64,000 bases of DNA from an uncultured bacterium (GTDB lineage: Bacteria; Cyanobacteriota; Vampirovibrionia; Gastranaerophilales; Gastranaerophilaceae). Shown here in pieces: positions 50,298 through 58,866 of the stretch. Under the pieces are notes generated by a model, which saw only the letters and a program-made list of their open reading frames with translations, was not told the origin of the DNA and did not search any database. Every line of letters starts with the position of its first letter. Position 1 is the first letter of the stretch. The stretch covers positions 124,001 through 188,000 of the forward strand of contig CAREDV010000001.1 of NCBI GenBank assembly GCA_948964545.1, read 5' to 3'. The position numbers were made by a program, and so were the translations under genes.

Positions 50298-50322
50298 GTG
50301 GCGGGTGGAGCGGCTACGCTCC
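50298..50322 (+). repeat. dispersed GC-rich hairpin repeat, copy 2
   Basis: GTGGCGGGTGGAGCGGCTAC then GCTCC; same as 16745-16768 (minus strand) with one added T. It supplies the last codons and stop of trpS. Confidence 0.6.
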
Positions 50323-51321
50323 ATACATGCCAATGATATTTCTAACTTCGTGAAGTACTTTTTGAGCTTCTTTGCGGGCTTTTTCAGAACCCTCGCGAAT
50401 AATTCTTTCAACTTCTTCAGGGTGTTCTTCGTAGTATCTGCGTTTTTCCCTTATCGGTGCAAATTTTTCATTAATCAATGTACCAAGCTGGCGTTTGCAG
50501 TCTGCACATCCGCGCAAGCCTTTTTCGCATTCGCATTTTACGGTTTCAACCTGTTTTTTATTGCCGAAAATCTGCCAGTATTTGAACGCAACTTCGCAAT
50601 TATCTGGGTGTCCAGGATCGTCTTTACGCATTCTGCTTCTGTCTGTAATCGCGCTCATTATTTTCTTTGCCGTAACTTCTTCGGTGTCAGAAATTTTTAT
50701 ATCGTTTTGGAAAGATTTGCCCATTTTGTTTCCGTCAAGTCCGCAAATCAATGAACATTCATTCAAAATAGGTTTAGGTTCGTTAAAAAATTCTGTTTTA
50801 TAGATATTGTTAAAGCGTCTTGCGATATCTCTTGTGATTTCGATATGCGCAACCTGATCGATTCCGACGGGAACTGATGTTGCATTAAACATCATAATGT
50901 CGGCACTCATTAAAACAGGATAACCCATCAGACCGTAACTGATTTGAGAGTTTGCAGCTTCTTTGGTTCTCAAAATTTTTGCCATATCTTTCAAAGTCGG
51001 GTCGCGTTCAACCCAGTTTTGCGGTGTTACCATGCTTAAATATATATTTAATTCAGCGATTTCAGGCACTAAAGATTGTACGTAAATTGTAGAAACTTCG
51101 GGGTCAATTCCGCAAGCCAGCCAATCAATTACAACATCTTTAACATCCTGTTTCAAGTTTTCGGTTTTATCGTATTTAGTTGTAAGGGCGTGCCAATCAG
51201 CAACGAAAAAGAAGCTTTCATATTCATGCTGGAGCTTCACCCAGTTTTGTATTACACCAAGATAATGTCCTAAGTGTAATTTTCCTGTAGATCTCATTCC
51301 TGATACTATTCGTTCTGTCAT
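50314..51321 (-). CDS. trpS: tryptophanyl-tRNA synthetase
   Basis: 335 residues, standard size. HIGH motif in TGKLHLGHYLG (residues about 11-21) and KMSKS-type GNKMGKSFQNDI near 200. Charges tRNA-Trp. AAGGAGATAAAAA is the ribosome site. The C-terminal codons (GGA GCG TAG) lie in the GC-rich dispersed repeat. Confidence 0.95.
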   Translation of the reverse strand: MTERIVSGMRSTGKLHLGHYLGVIQNWVKLQHEYESFFFVADWHALTTKYDKTENLKQDVKDVVIDWLACGIDPEVSTIYVQSLVPEIAELNIYLSMVTPQNWVERDPTLKDMAKILRTKEAANSQISYGLMGYPVLMSADIMMFNATSVPVGIDQVAHIEITRDIARRFNNIYKTEFFNEPKPILNECSLICGLDGNKMGKSFQNDIKISDTEEVTAKKIMSAITDRSRMRKDDPGHPDNCEVAFKYWQIFGNKKQVETVKCECEKGLRGCADCKRQLGTLINEKFAPIREKRRYYEEHPEEVERIIREGSEKARKEAQKVLHEVRNIIGMYGA

Positions 51322-51502
51322 TTTTTATCTCCTTACGTATTTATTATACCAGAAAAATTTCTTAATAATAAATTGACTTAAAATCATGATTATCATACGT
51401 TAATAAATACGAGGAAACGGAGTGAATATCTCCGACTGCTGCCGCAGCCGTAAAAGTCGGAATACCTGTTGCATTATCTACGTGCAGAATGGATATGTAA
51501 AA

Positions 51503-52147
51503 ATGTCATTAAATGCTGTAAAAACGAATAGCTCGAGAGTGGGTACGTGTCCGCACGGACTACCGCTTGGCGCATGCCCTATTTGTAACGGAATGGGCGG
51601 GGGCGGAGTGAAAAAAGCTGATTTTTCCGCAAAACCTGGTGAAATGAGTTGGAACCAATGCGCAGCAATCGGGGCATTTTTAAAAGCGCAAAAAATGGCT
51701 CAGCAGGCGCGCGAGCAGGATGCCGTAACTTTTGCTCAAAAAGCTCAGGCTTTTCAAAACGCTATGATGAATAATTCGCAAAAGCTTGCAAATATAGCAC
51801 AAATGATTACACAGACTATGCCGCCGATAATTGCAAAACCCGTTAATTTTGTATTAAATACGATTCTTGGCGGAGCAGTCAGGATGATTGCAAACATTGC
51901 TAATTTTGTGCAGACAGTTCACCAGAAACTTGCAGATATTTCAGATAAATTAACAGCGATTATGGGTGAACTAAAAGCCTCAATTGAAAAGAAAATTTCA
52001 GAAAGTTTCAAGATACTTAAAAAGAAAATTAAACGCTTGTTTGTGGTTTTCCAACCTGTAGAAGAAACTGAAAATAAGAAAACATTTAAATTAAAAACAT
52101 TTATACATGATTTGTATAAAAAACTTATAGGTGAAAAAGATGATTAG
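51503..52147 (+). CDS. Cys/His-motif hypothetical protein
   Basis: 214 residues from ATG at 51503. An alternative GTG at 51422 has the better ribosome site (GAGGAAACGGA) and would add 27 residues. The N-terminus holds TCPHGLPLGACPICNGMGGG, a CPHG-x5-CPIC metal-binding motif. A helical region follows with a hydrophobic stretch (PVNFVLNTILGGAVRMIANI) and a basic tail (KKKIKRLFVVFQ). I associate this motif with the Gastranaerophilales but know no function. It overlaps the next gene by 8 bases. Confidence 0.65.
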   Translation: MSLNAVKTNSSRVGTCPHGLPLGACPICNGMGGGGVKKADFSAKPGEMSWNQCAAIGAFLKAQKMAQQAREQDAVTFAQKAQAFQNAMMNNSQKLANIAQMITQTMPPIIAKPVNFVLNTILGGAVRMIANIANFVQTVHQKLADISDKLTAIMGELKASIEKKISESFKILKKKIKRLFVVFQPVEETENKKTFKLKTFIHDLYKKLIGEKDD

Positions 52148-53606
52148 TCCTTTGCATGATGCTGAAATGGTAAGACAGCAAAGAAATTTAACAACCTCTC
52201 AAAAACGGGCGAATATGGAAACCCGCGAGGGGGTGCTGGTTAATAATTTTATAAAAGACAAGGATTGTCCTGATTGTAACCTTAACGATACAATGGACAC
52301 ACTTGTAATTTCAAAAAACACAGCGATGCCCGAAAAGCTTTATGAGCAGGATAAAGCTAAAAAAAGTCTTATGCCGATAAGTGCACTTGCACTCGGTGTA
52401 ATGGGTGTAATAGCTGGTGTTGCTGGACTTGTTCACCACACATCGAAAATTAATCTTACAATGGATTCCTTGAAACGAGTTCCCCCGACAGTCAGAAACG
52501 TAGCGATAAACAGTGAAACAATTCAGGCTTTATACAGAATTGTAGAATGTCCGAATTATAAAACAATTCAAGCGGGTGTCGGCGTATTCTCGCTCACTGC
52601 AATGGCTTTTATGGGTAAAACTTTCTTTGACGGTTTCAAAGATGTCTGGGTAAGGAAAAAAGAAGCGGATATTCAAAAAAATCTGCAGGAAAAACTTATT
52701 GATATTGAAACACAATCGTTTGCGGGTAAAATTCAAATTACAAGAAGTATGCTTTCGCAAAAAGCAATCGAACTCGGAAAATATTTGAACTATGAACCTA
52801 AACAGCGCCGTGACGAGACTTTTCAAGCATTGATGTTTAAGGGTGCTGAAAATAAAAAAGAAAATAAAAAAAGCGACGGTTATTTACTTCTTGGTTTAGC
52901 AACCGTTGCGGGTATTGTAGGGCTCGGGTTCTTGTCGTTAAAACTGCTCACCAGAAGCAAAGGGCATCTTGAAAACTTTATAAAAGCTACAAATAATGAA
53001 ATTTCTAAAATTGTTAAAAATTCTACACCTGAAACAAAAGCTCAGGATATGGTAAATCTTGAAAATCTATTTAAAACAGCTGAAACAAAAGAAGATGCAA
53101 TAAGAGAATTTATGAAACCGCTTAATTGGAGTGATAAAGAAGAATATATTAAACGTTTATCGCGTGATATTAATAAATCAACGGTTGATGCAAACATTTA
53201 CTGCGGCGGCGGAAAAACACCAAAACCCACATTCTACTCACACGTTGACGATTACAGAGCATTTTTGTATAACTATCTGCTCGATACCGACAATAAGCAA
53301 TTTAGAGCGCTGTTCCTCGGAACAACAGGCTTGACCGCAATTGGATATGGCGGAAAGCTTGCAGGCGATGCGATAAAAGAAGTTCAGGTTAAAAAATTGA
53401 ATGCTGAAACCGAAGCAGAATTGCAGCAAAGACTTGTATCTACAGAACTTAAAAACTTTAAGTCCAAAAAAGATTCGGCAATCCAGCCTTTAATGGATGA
53501 ATTCTACAAGCAGGCGCGTGAAGGCAAGCCTAAAGAAGAATTAAAAGTAATGGCAGAGAACATATTGTTTGAAATTAAAAACGGCCCGCCGTTTGTATAT
53601 TCATAG
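52140..53606 (+). CDS. large hypothetical membrane protein
   Basis: 488 residues from ATG at 52140 with ATAGGTGAAA upstream (GTG at 52131 is an alternative). CPDCNLNDTMDTLV near residue 40 may bind metal. Hydrophobic segments at about 80-105 (ISALALGVMGVIAGVAGLVH), 125-145, 250-270 (LLLGLATVAGIVGLGFLSLK) and 395-410. Long charged helices elsewhere. Paired with the CPHG gene by overlap; both probably act in the same membrane complex. No family recognised. Confidence 0.65.
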   Translation: MISPLHDAEMVRQQRNLTTSQKRANMETREGVLVNNFIKDKDCPDCNLNDTMDTLVISKNTAMPEKLYEQDKAKKSLMPISALALGVMGVIAGVAGLVHHTSKINLTMDSLKRVPPTVRNVAINSETIQALYRIVECPNYKTIQAGVGVFSLTAMAFMGKTFFDGFKDVWVRKKEADIQKNLQEKLIDIETQSFAGKIQITRSMLSQKAIELGKYLNYEPKQRRDETFQALMFKGAENKKENKKSDGYLLLGLATVAGIVGLGFLSLKLLTRSKGHLENFIKATNNEISKIVKNSTPETKAQDMVNLENLFKTAETKEDAIREFMKPLNWSDKEEYIKRLSRDINKSTVDANIYCGGGKTPKPTFYSHVDDYRAFLYNYLLDTDNKQFRALFLGTTGLTAIGYGGKLAGDAIKEVQVKKLNAETEAELQQRLVSTELKNFKSKKDSAIQPLMDEFYKQAREGKPKEELKVMAENILFEIKNGPPFVYS

Positions 53607-53615
53607 AGGTAAAAT

Positions 53616-54071
53616 ATGTATATTCAACCGATACAATACAATCAATATAAACCTTGTATGCTTCCTGCGGGAAACAGAAATTATACCGTTGTCGATAAGA
53701 ACAAAGCGGATTATTTTGTTTCACAAAAAGAAGCTTCACTGCCTTATATTGCCGATATCTTAGCGCATTCAAACAATGAAGCCCAAGTTGTGGAAACTCT
53801 TTATATCGTTGATCAAATGCTTGATAACGGCGTAAAAGGAGTTGATAAAATGTATCCTGTCCTAGCTCGTTTTAACAACACAACTTCCCCTAATATCCAA
53901 ACATTTTTGGCGGGAATTTACAGAAAAACACAAGTTCCTGACGCGTTCGGCCCGCTTGTAAAGATGTTAATACAAAATTCTTTGCGTCCTCAAACTTCCA
54001 ACTTCGACCCTAACGAAGAAATAGGCGGGGCAATACTTTCGTACCTTTCTGACAGGTTCAGGAAAAATTAG
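53616..54071 (+). CDS. hypothetical protein
   Basis: 151 residues. Short Tyr/Gln N-terminus (MYIQPIQYNQYKPCMLPAGN), then helical segments (SLPYIADILAHSNNEAQVVE, VKGVDKMYPVLARFNN) with a HEAT-like feel. ATAGAGGTAAAAT upstream. It lies 9 bases after the membrane protein gene, so probably third in the operon. Confidence 0.6.
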   Translation: MYIQPIQYNQYKPCMLPAGNRNYTVVDKNKADYFVSQKEASLPYIADILAHSNNEAQVVETLYIVDQMLDNGVKGVDKMYPVLARFNNTTSPNIQTFLAGIYRKTQVPDAFGPLVKMLIQNSLRPQTSNFDPNEEIGGAILSYLSDRFRKN

Positions 54072-54178
54072 TTTGTAACGATTTTGTAACATGGTTAAGC
54101 ACATGTTTAAAGTTTTACAACTCATGTGCCGACATGCATGATACGAGTTACTAACAAACGAAAGGAAGTTCGACAGCA

Positions 54179-55357
54179 ATGGGAATGGCAGCGTCACAAG
54201 CTAGATTTTTAGGTCTGACAGCCAGAAAAAACAATGTTGAATTTGAAGGTCAACAGATTAACCAGCAAAGAACAACATTGTCTAACCAGTCTGCAAATTA
54301 CTACAATAATTTGCTCGGCATGGCTGTACCTGTACCGCCGTCTGTCGACGATTACACAAAAACTGTGTATACTTTCGAAGACGGAGCATTAACAAACCAG
54401 ATTACCGCAATGATGTCACAGCCTAATGGTGATTATACAATAAGCTATTTGAGACAGTGGACAGATGATTTTTCTGTAGTTTCTGCTAATACAAGTATTG
54501 TTAACTCAAATGCCGACAAAACTGTATTTAAAGTTGGTGCAGTATCATTAAGAGAAATGAGTAAGGATAATGATTTTACTTATACAATAAAAAATACTCC
54601 TGATGCAGCAACAGGTACAACTGCATACTATAATCCAAAAGATAAAAAATATTATGCAAATAAAAACTTTACAGGTAATCCAATTAATACTGACGGTAAA
54701 ACAATTGAGTTTAATATTAAAGATGAATATTTGCAAGATTTATCACCTGATCAGCGTGCCCAGTTGAAAAATGAAGAGACTGCATATATTGATCTCCTTA
54801 AAAATAAATATGGTTCAGATAGTGAGTATATGGTTCGCTATATTAAAAATACAACTACAGGCGAATATGAACCTAACTTCTATAAGAAAACAGATTTGAC
54901 AGGTGCAAATTATGATGACAACGGCAATTCATTGTCAAATATTAACTGCTACAAAATAGGCAGTGAAACTAAGTCTGAAGAAGTAAAAGCTTTAAAAGGA
55001 TGCAGAGTTGAAAAAGACAGTTCAGGCAGATACATTAATATTAAAATTCCTGCATATGATGCTAACGGAAACCCTGATATTAATAAAGGGGTTACTTATG
55101 CCTTAACAACTTCAACAACAACAGATCAGGCTGCATATGAAGATGCCATGAACCAGTATGAGTATGAAAAATACGAATACGATCAGGCAATTCAAGAAAT
55201 TAATGCCAAGATTGAAATCGTTCAATCACAAGATAAAAACCTTGAATTGAGATTGAAACAGCTTGATACTGAACAAAAAGCAATTTCAACAGAAATCGAT
55301 GCAGTTTCACAAGTTATCCAAAAGAATACCGAGTCATCCTTTAAAACCTTTGGATAA
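54179..55357 (+). CDS. lineage-type protein with MGMAASQARFLGLTARK start and coiled-coil end
   Basis: 392 residues. The N-terminus MGMAASQARFLGLTARKNNV then EFEGQQINQQRTTLSNQSAN recalls the start of flagellar hook-type and other filament proteins and is, from memory, frequent in this lineage. The middle is Thr/Asn/Tyr-rich. The C-terminus (QAIQEINAKIEIVQSQDKNL) is a predicted coiled coil. No signal peptide. The ribosome site is AAAGGAAG about ten bases upstream. It may be an extracellular filament component, but this is inference. Confidence 0.6.
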   Translation: MGMAASQARFLGLTARKNNVEFEGQQINQQRTTLSNQSANYYNNLLGMAVPVPPSVDDYTKTVYTFEDGALTNQITAMMSQPNGDYTISYLRQWTDDFSVVSANTSIVNSNADKTVFKVGAVSLREMSKDNDFTYTIKNTPDAATGTTAYYNPKDKKYYANKNFTGNPINTDGKTIEFNIKDEYLQDLSPDQRAQLKNEETAYIDLLKNKYGSDSEYMVRYIKNTTTGEYEPNFYKKTDLTGANYDDNGNSLSNINCYKIGSETKSEEVKALKGCRVEKDSSGRYINIKIPAYDANGNPDINKGVTYALTTSTTTDQAAYEDAMNQYEYEKYEYDQAIQEINAKIEIVQSQDKNLELRLKQLDTEQKAISTEIDAVSQVIQKNTESSFKTFG

Positions 55358-55787
55358 TAAATAAAATTTTTTTCCTTTCCCTTTTTCCTATTGATTTTCT
55401 AACGACGAGCACAAGCAAGTCGTTTTTTTTTGCCGACGAAGTCGGCTTCCCGCTACCAATTTTGGATAATTATTCCAGTTTTGGAGTTTGTACCGTTTAA
55501 TGCGAGGGCGGTGCTGCGCACGCGCCTGCCGAAGCGGGCCCTCCATGTAAGTTAATTTAGGGTAATGTTTGGGGTTATGTCACAGAAGCAAAAAACAGGG
55601 AGAGCTGATAGTTTTATGTAAGCTGTTTAGATAATTTGTATCGTTTATTCATAAATTACTTCCTATATAATTTTAACTGTATAATTTGAAATTTTTACTT
55701 TTAAAAAGCTTTATTATCAACAAAACATCTGAAAAAATACTATCCCATTGTTTCAATTTTGTCAAACAATATTTTAAATTTATAAAA
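55358..55787. other. 430-bp intergenic region with hairpins
   Basis: No convincing ORF. AACGAC/GTCGTT (55401-55424) with T9 is a terminator for the gene at 54179. GCCGAC-GAA-GTCGGC (55432-55446) is a second hairpin. A GC-rich patch (55504-55543) begins GAGGGC and ends GCCCTC and could fold into a larger stem. The right part, AT-rich, should hold the promoter of the XRE gene at 55788. Confidence 0.6.
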
Positions 55788-56021
55788 ATGGGTAAGAAAA
55801 CGTATAAATACGATAAAGTTTTATGTAGAAAATTTGGTGAAAAGATTGTATTTTTGCGCAAAAATTTGGGTTTAAACCAAGATGAATTAGCGTTTAAAGT
55901 AAATATTTCTCCAAGTTATTTGAGTGCTATTGAGCGTGGAGTTACGGATACAACTATTTCAACTGCCAAAAGACTTGCTAAAGCTCTAAAGATTACCCTG
56001 TCTGAGCTATTTAATTTGTAG
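55788..56021 (+). CDS. XRE-family regulator
   Basis: 77 residues from ATG at 55788; the frame open to 55686 would need TTG. HTH core RKNLGLNQDELAFKVNISPS then YLSAIERG at about 24-50. Single domain, no Shine-Dalgarno upstream. It lies 21 bases before a second XRE gene of different sequence; the two are probably cotranscribed. Confidence 0.85.
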   Translation: MGKKTYKYDKVLCRKFGEKIVFLRKNLGLNQDELAFKVNISPSYLSAIERGVTDTTISTAKRLAKALKITLSELFNL

Positions 56022-56042
56022 AAAATTAGTAGGTACTGAAAT

Positions 56043-56288
56043 ATGTCAACTTTTGAACAATATTTTTATAAACAAGTTGGACAGCAAGTGCGCAAATATA
56101 GACAATTACGCGGTTTAACACAAGAAAAATTGTCAGAATTATTAGGCTTGAATGATAAATATATTGGTCATGTAGAACGTTGTGAAAGAAAAATGAGCCA
56201 TAAGGTTTTAATACAACTTTTAGATTTTTTTCAAGTTAATCCACAAGAGTTTTTTGATTTTGATGAATTATATGTTTGGGATAACTAA
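56043..56288 (+). CDS. XRE-family regulator
   Basis: 81 residues. HTH core RQLRGLTQEKLSELLGLNDK then YIGHVERCERKMS. It differs from its neighbour at 55788 and from paralogs at 8341/8671, so it is not a recent duplicate. A promoter at 56297 and a tiny hydrophobic ORF at 56423 follow, the same order as at 1379-1796. Confidence 0.85.
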   Translation: MSTFEQYFYKQVGQQVRKYRQLRGLTQEKLSELLGLNDKYIGHVERCERKMSHKVLIQLLDFFQVNPQEFFDFDELYVWDN

Positions 56289-56296
56289 TACTTTTC

Positions 56297-56325
56297 TGGA
56301 CAAAAAAACGGATTTATTATATAAT
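56297..56325 (+). promoter_or_regulatory. promoter of the mini-ORF at 56423
   Basis: TGGACA (56297-56302), 17-bp spacer, TATAAT (56320-56325), nine bases after the XRE stop. The leader (about 90 nt) holds GGAACC...GGTTCC around an ACAAT-TTTT-ATTGT hairpin. Confidence 0.6.
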
Positions 56326-56422
56326 TTATTTGCAGGGTAAAAGATATCTTTCTTAAAGGAACCTGACTGACAATTTTTATTGTAGACTTTCGGGTTGGTT
56401 CCCGACTAGAAAGGTGGTCGAT

Positions 56423-56503
56423 ATGAATGATTTCAATCTGACTTTATTTTTAATCTTTTTGATTTTGTACATATTAAAAAACGACTCTTACCTTAACAGA
56501 TAA
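56423..56503 (+). CDS. tiny hydrophobic peptide (26 residues) downstream of XRE
   Basis: ATG to TAA encodes MNDFNLTLFLIFLILYILKN then DSYLNR: one hydrophobic helix and a polar tail. AAAGGTGG lies five bases upstream. The stop codon lies inside a CTCTTA/TAAGAG hairpin. GTAGACTTTC occurs both in the leader (56382) and after the ORF (56509), and GGTGG at the ribosome site can pair with ACCACC further on, so the RNA may fold to hide its ribosome site. Third case of the XRE plus mini-ORF layout. Confidence 0.5.
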   Translation: MNDFNLTLFLIFLILYILKNDSYLNR

Positions 56504-56602
56504 GAGCCGTAGACTTTCTTCAGGATATCGGTAGCTTAGGAAACTACCACCCTGTATACTTATTATTTATCATTTTTCTATGTTTGTCAAGTGTAGTGGG
56601 TT

Positions 56603-57451
56603 ATGCAGAAAAAATATCTTAAAATTTTAAATATCGTTCAAGAAGAAATAGAGTATGTTTTAAAACAGATGTCACAAGGCGTTGAGGTTCAAGAACCGCT
56701 TAAATCAAAACTTTTCGCGCTTCTTAACGCACCTTCAAAGCACATCAGACCGCTTGTTTCTATTTTATATTTGAAAGCAATCGGTGAAAATATTGACGAA
56801 AAACAAATTTTGTATCAATCTGCAATTGAACTCGTTCATAATGCATCGTTAATCCATGATGATGTTATTGATGAAAGCCCAATCCGACGCAATGAACAAA
56901 CCCTTAATAATGCTTTTGGAAATAAGCTTGCCGTGATTTCAGGTGATTTTTTGCTTTCCGCTGCACTGGATAAGGTTATTAAAATTGGAGAAATAAATCT
57001 TATTAAAATGTTTTCAGATACACTTGAAATTATGAGTACGGGCGAAATTGTCCAGCATTTTAACAGGTTTAAAATTCCCTCAATTGATGAATATATAAAT
57101 AAATCTGCGCAAAAAACGGCAAAACTATTTGAAACAGCGCTTTGCGGGAGTCTTTTGATTGCAAAATCCAATCGGAAAGGGCTTGAATTTGCACGAAATT
57201 TCGGCATTGCGTTTCAAATTCGTGACGATTTGATTAATTGCAAAACCACAAATTCTGATATTAAAGAAGGTGTTTACAATGCTCCTGTTATATTTTCTGG
57301 CGGTACTGAAATCTCAAGTGATGCTATTGAAAAAACAAATATTTTGTTAAATAATTACATTAACAATGCGCTTGAATGTTTAAATGATATTAGTGAAAAC
57401 AAGTATAAACTTGCGCTTATAGAGCTTTTGGAGCTAATGAGAGATGAATAA
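56603..57451 (+). CDS. polyprenyl diphosphate synthase
   Basis: 282 residues. First aspartate motif LIHDDVIDESPIRR (DDxxD) at about 79, second QIRDDLINCK (DDxxN-type) at about 211. Makes a linear isoprenoid diphosphate from IPP, probably a quinone side chain or a lipid-carrier precursor. The shorter length and missing last Asp of the second motif leave product length open. It overlaps lepB by 8 bases. Confidence 0.88.
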   Translation: MQKKYLKILNIVQEEIEYVLKQMSQGVEVQEPLKSKLFALLNAPSKHIRPLVSILYLKAIGENIDEKQILYQSAIELVHNASLIHDDVIDESPIRRNEQTLNNAFGNKLAVISGDFLLSAALDKVIKIGEINLIKMFSDTLEIMSTGEIVQHFNRFKIPSIDEYINKSAQKTAKLFETALCGSLLIAKSNRKGLEFARNFGIAFQIRDDLINCKTTNSDIKEGVYNAPVIFSGGTEISSDAIEKTNILLNNYINNALECLNDISENKYKLALIELLELMRDE

Positions 57452-58088
57452 ATTTAAAGAACTTATACAAAAATGCAAAAATGAATATATGAAATTAAAC
57501 CCGACAGCCAGAGAGATTATTGAAACTGTAGTTTTTGTGGTTGTAATGGTTATTATAATAAGGTTTTTTGTGTTTGAAATACGTTGGATTCCGTCAGCTT
57601 CAATGCGTCCTACTTTAATCGAGGGCGACAGAATTGTTGTTGAAAGGTTTTCAAGGTTTTATAAAACTCCAGAGCGTGGTGATGTTATGGTTTTTTATCC
57701 GCCGTTTGAAAAACTTCCGAATACTCCTTGGCGTATTTTTTCACGCTTGACAGGCTTTTTCTGTAAAGATATTGCATATATCAAACGTGTAGTTGGAATG
57801 CCTGGTGATAAATTTGAGATTAAGACTGATAAAGATGGCAAAAGTACTGTCTATATTAACGATAAACCCTTGGATGAAAGATATATTCGAAGTGAGTATT
57901 ATGGTAAACCCTGCACTGAAGATATGATTTGCGGGCCTGTTGTAATTCCCGAACACAAATATCTTATGATGGGCGACAACAGAGGCAATTCTTATGATGG
58001 CAGATGGTGGGGATTTTTGCCAGAAGATAGGTTTATTGGCAGAGCAGTCGTGCTTTTTTGGCCTTTAAACAGAATTAAAAAATTATAA
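57444..58088 (+). CDS. lepB: signal peptidase I
   Basis: 214 residues. N-terminal membrane helix (FVVVMVIIIRFFVFEIRWIP). Catalytic Ser in IPSASMRPTLIEGDRIVVE and Lys in YIKRVVGMPGDKFEI; GDNRGNSYDGRWWGF is box E. Cleaves signal peptides outside the inner membrane. The start overlaps the synthase gene. Convergent overlap of 6 bases with the next gene. Confidence 0.95.
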   Translation: MNKFKELIQKCKNEYMKLNPTAREIIETVVFVVVMVIIIRFFVFEIRWIPSASMRPTLIEGDRIVVERFSRFYKTPERGDVMVFYPPFEKLPNTPWRIFSRLTGFFCKDIAYIKRVVGMPGDKFEIKTDKDGKSTVYINDKPLDERYIRSEYYGKPCTEDMICGPVVIPEHKYLMMGDNRGNSYDGRWWGFLPEDRFIGRAVVLFWPLNRIKKL

Positions 58089-58466
58089 TAAATGGTAAAA
58101 TTTCATATAATCCGCCATAATCTGTGAGCTTGTGCCGTTTACCACAGTTGCTTTTAACTGCTGATCTTTGTCAGTTTCTGATGCTTTTTGCACTTTGTCG
58201 GTTTCTTTATTTTCTGGTTCTGTTTGTTTAACCTGTTCTTGAGCCTGAATTTCCGCCACATACTGTTCAGTAAGCGCCTTAATCTCTTCCATTCTTGCTT
58301 TGTCACCCGAATATGAACCCGTGCTTTCAATACCGTTTTCAGAAAAATCTTTAAGAATTTCTGCCCATTCGCTGTAGTTTGTAATAGATTTTCCTTGTGC
58401 TTGAGCGGATGCCTGCGCTTTTTGTAATTCGTCTTCTGATGTTATGCCGTCAACTTTAATAGTCAT
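58083..58466 (-). CDS. small hypothetical protein
   Basis: 127 residues from ATG at 58466 with GGAGAGATTTT; the upstream in-frame codon at 58517 lacks a ribosome site. Helical, Gln/Lys/Glu-rich (QAQEQVKQTEPENKETDKVQ). No signal or membrane helix. No family assignment. It lies after an XRE gene in the same direction. Confidence 0.6.
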   Translation of the reverse strand: MTIKVDGITSEDELQKAQASAQAQGKSITNYSEWAEILKDFSENGIESTGSYSGDKARMEEIKALTEQYVAEIQAQEQVKQTEPENKETDKVQKASETDKDQQLKATVVNGTSSQIMADYMKFYHLL

Positions 58467-58541
58467 AAAATCTCTCCTTCTGTATATATTAAGAATATTA
58501 TTCCCATCAGATTTCAAAATATATAAAAATTGTAATGAAAT

Positions 58542-58760
58542 TTAATATTTAAAGTTTAACAGTTCGGAAGTTGTTAGAGTGAATGCTTCTGCAATTTGTA
58601 AAAGATTGGTATATCTGATGTCTGTAATACCGCGTTCAATATCGCTGATTGTCCGAATTGAAACATTTGCCATCTCTGCGAGTTTTTCTTGAGACATGTC
58701 TCGTTTCATACGTTCAAGTCTGATTTTATTTCCAAGTTTAAGGAGTTTAATATTTTTCAT
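58542..58760 (-). CDS. XRE-family regulator
   Basis: 72 residues. HTH core RMKRDMSQEKLAEMANVSIR then TISDIERG at about 18-45. Single domain. No Shine-Dalgarno precedes the ATG; TAAAAT at 58775-58770 could be a -10 giving a near-leaderless mRNA. A 42-bp perfect palindrome lies 43 bases upstream, next to the promoter of the divergent prepilin at 58867. Confidence 0.86.
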   Translation of the reverse strand: MKNIKLLKLGNKIRLERMKRDMSQEKLAEMANVSIRTISDIERGITDIRYTNLLQIAEAFTLTTSELLNFKY

Positions 58761-58780
58761 AATAAATTTATTTTAAAGGA

Positions 58781-58845
58781 TTGATTATTAATTGAAATGA
58801 GTTATAATGTGTTTATATGTGATATATCACATATAAACACATTAT
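58781..58845. promoter_or_regulatory. prepilin promoter and 42-bp perfect palindrome
   Basis: Rightward promoter TTGATT (58781-58786), 16-bp spacer, TATAAT (58803-58808). Bases 58804-58845 are a perfect 42-bp palindrome centred between 58824 and 58825, with inner TGTGATATATCACA. It begins at the -10 box, so a bound regulator should block the prepilin promoter. Confidence 0.8.
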
Positions 58846-58866
58846 TTTGCTTACGGAAAGGAAGTT

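Noticed and set aside
55358..55787. CRISPR array or tRNA in the 430-bp gap
   Set aside because: No regularly spaced repeats and no tRNA cloverleaf or T-loop could be recognised; only isolated hairpins.
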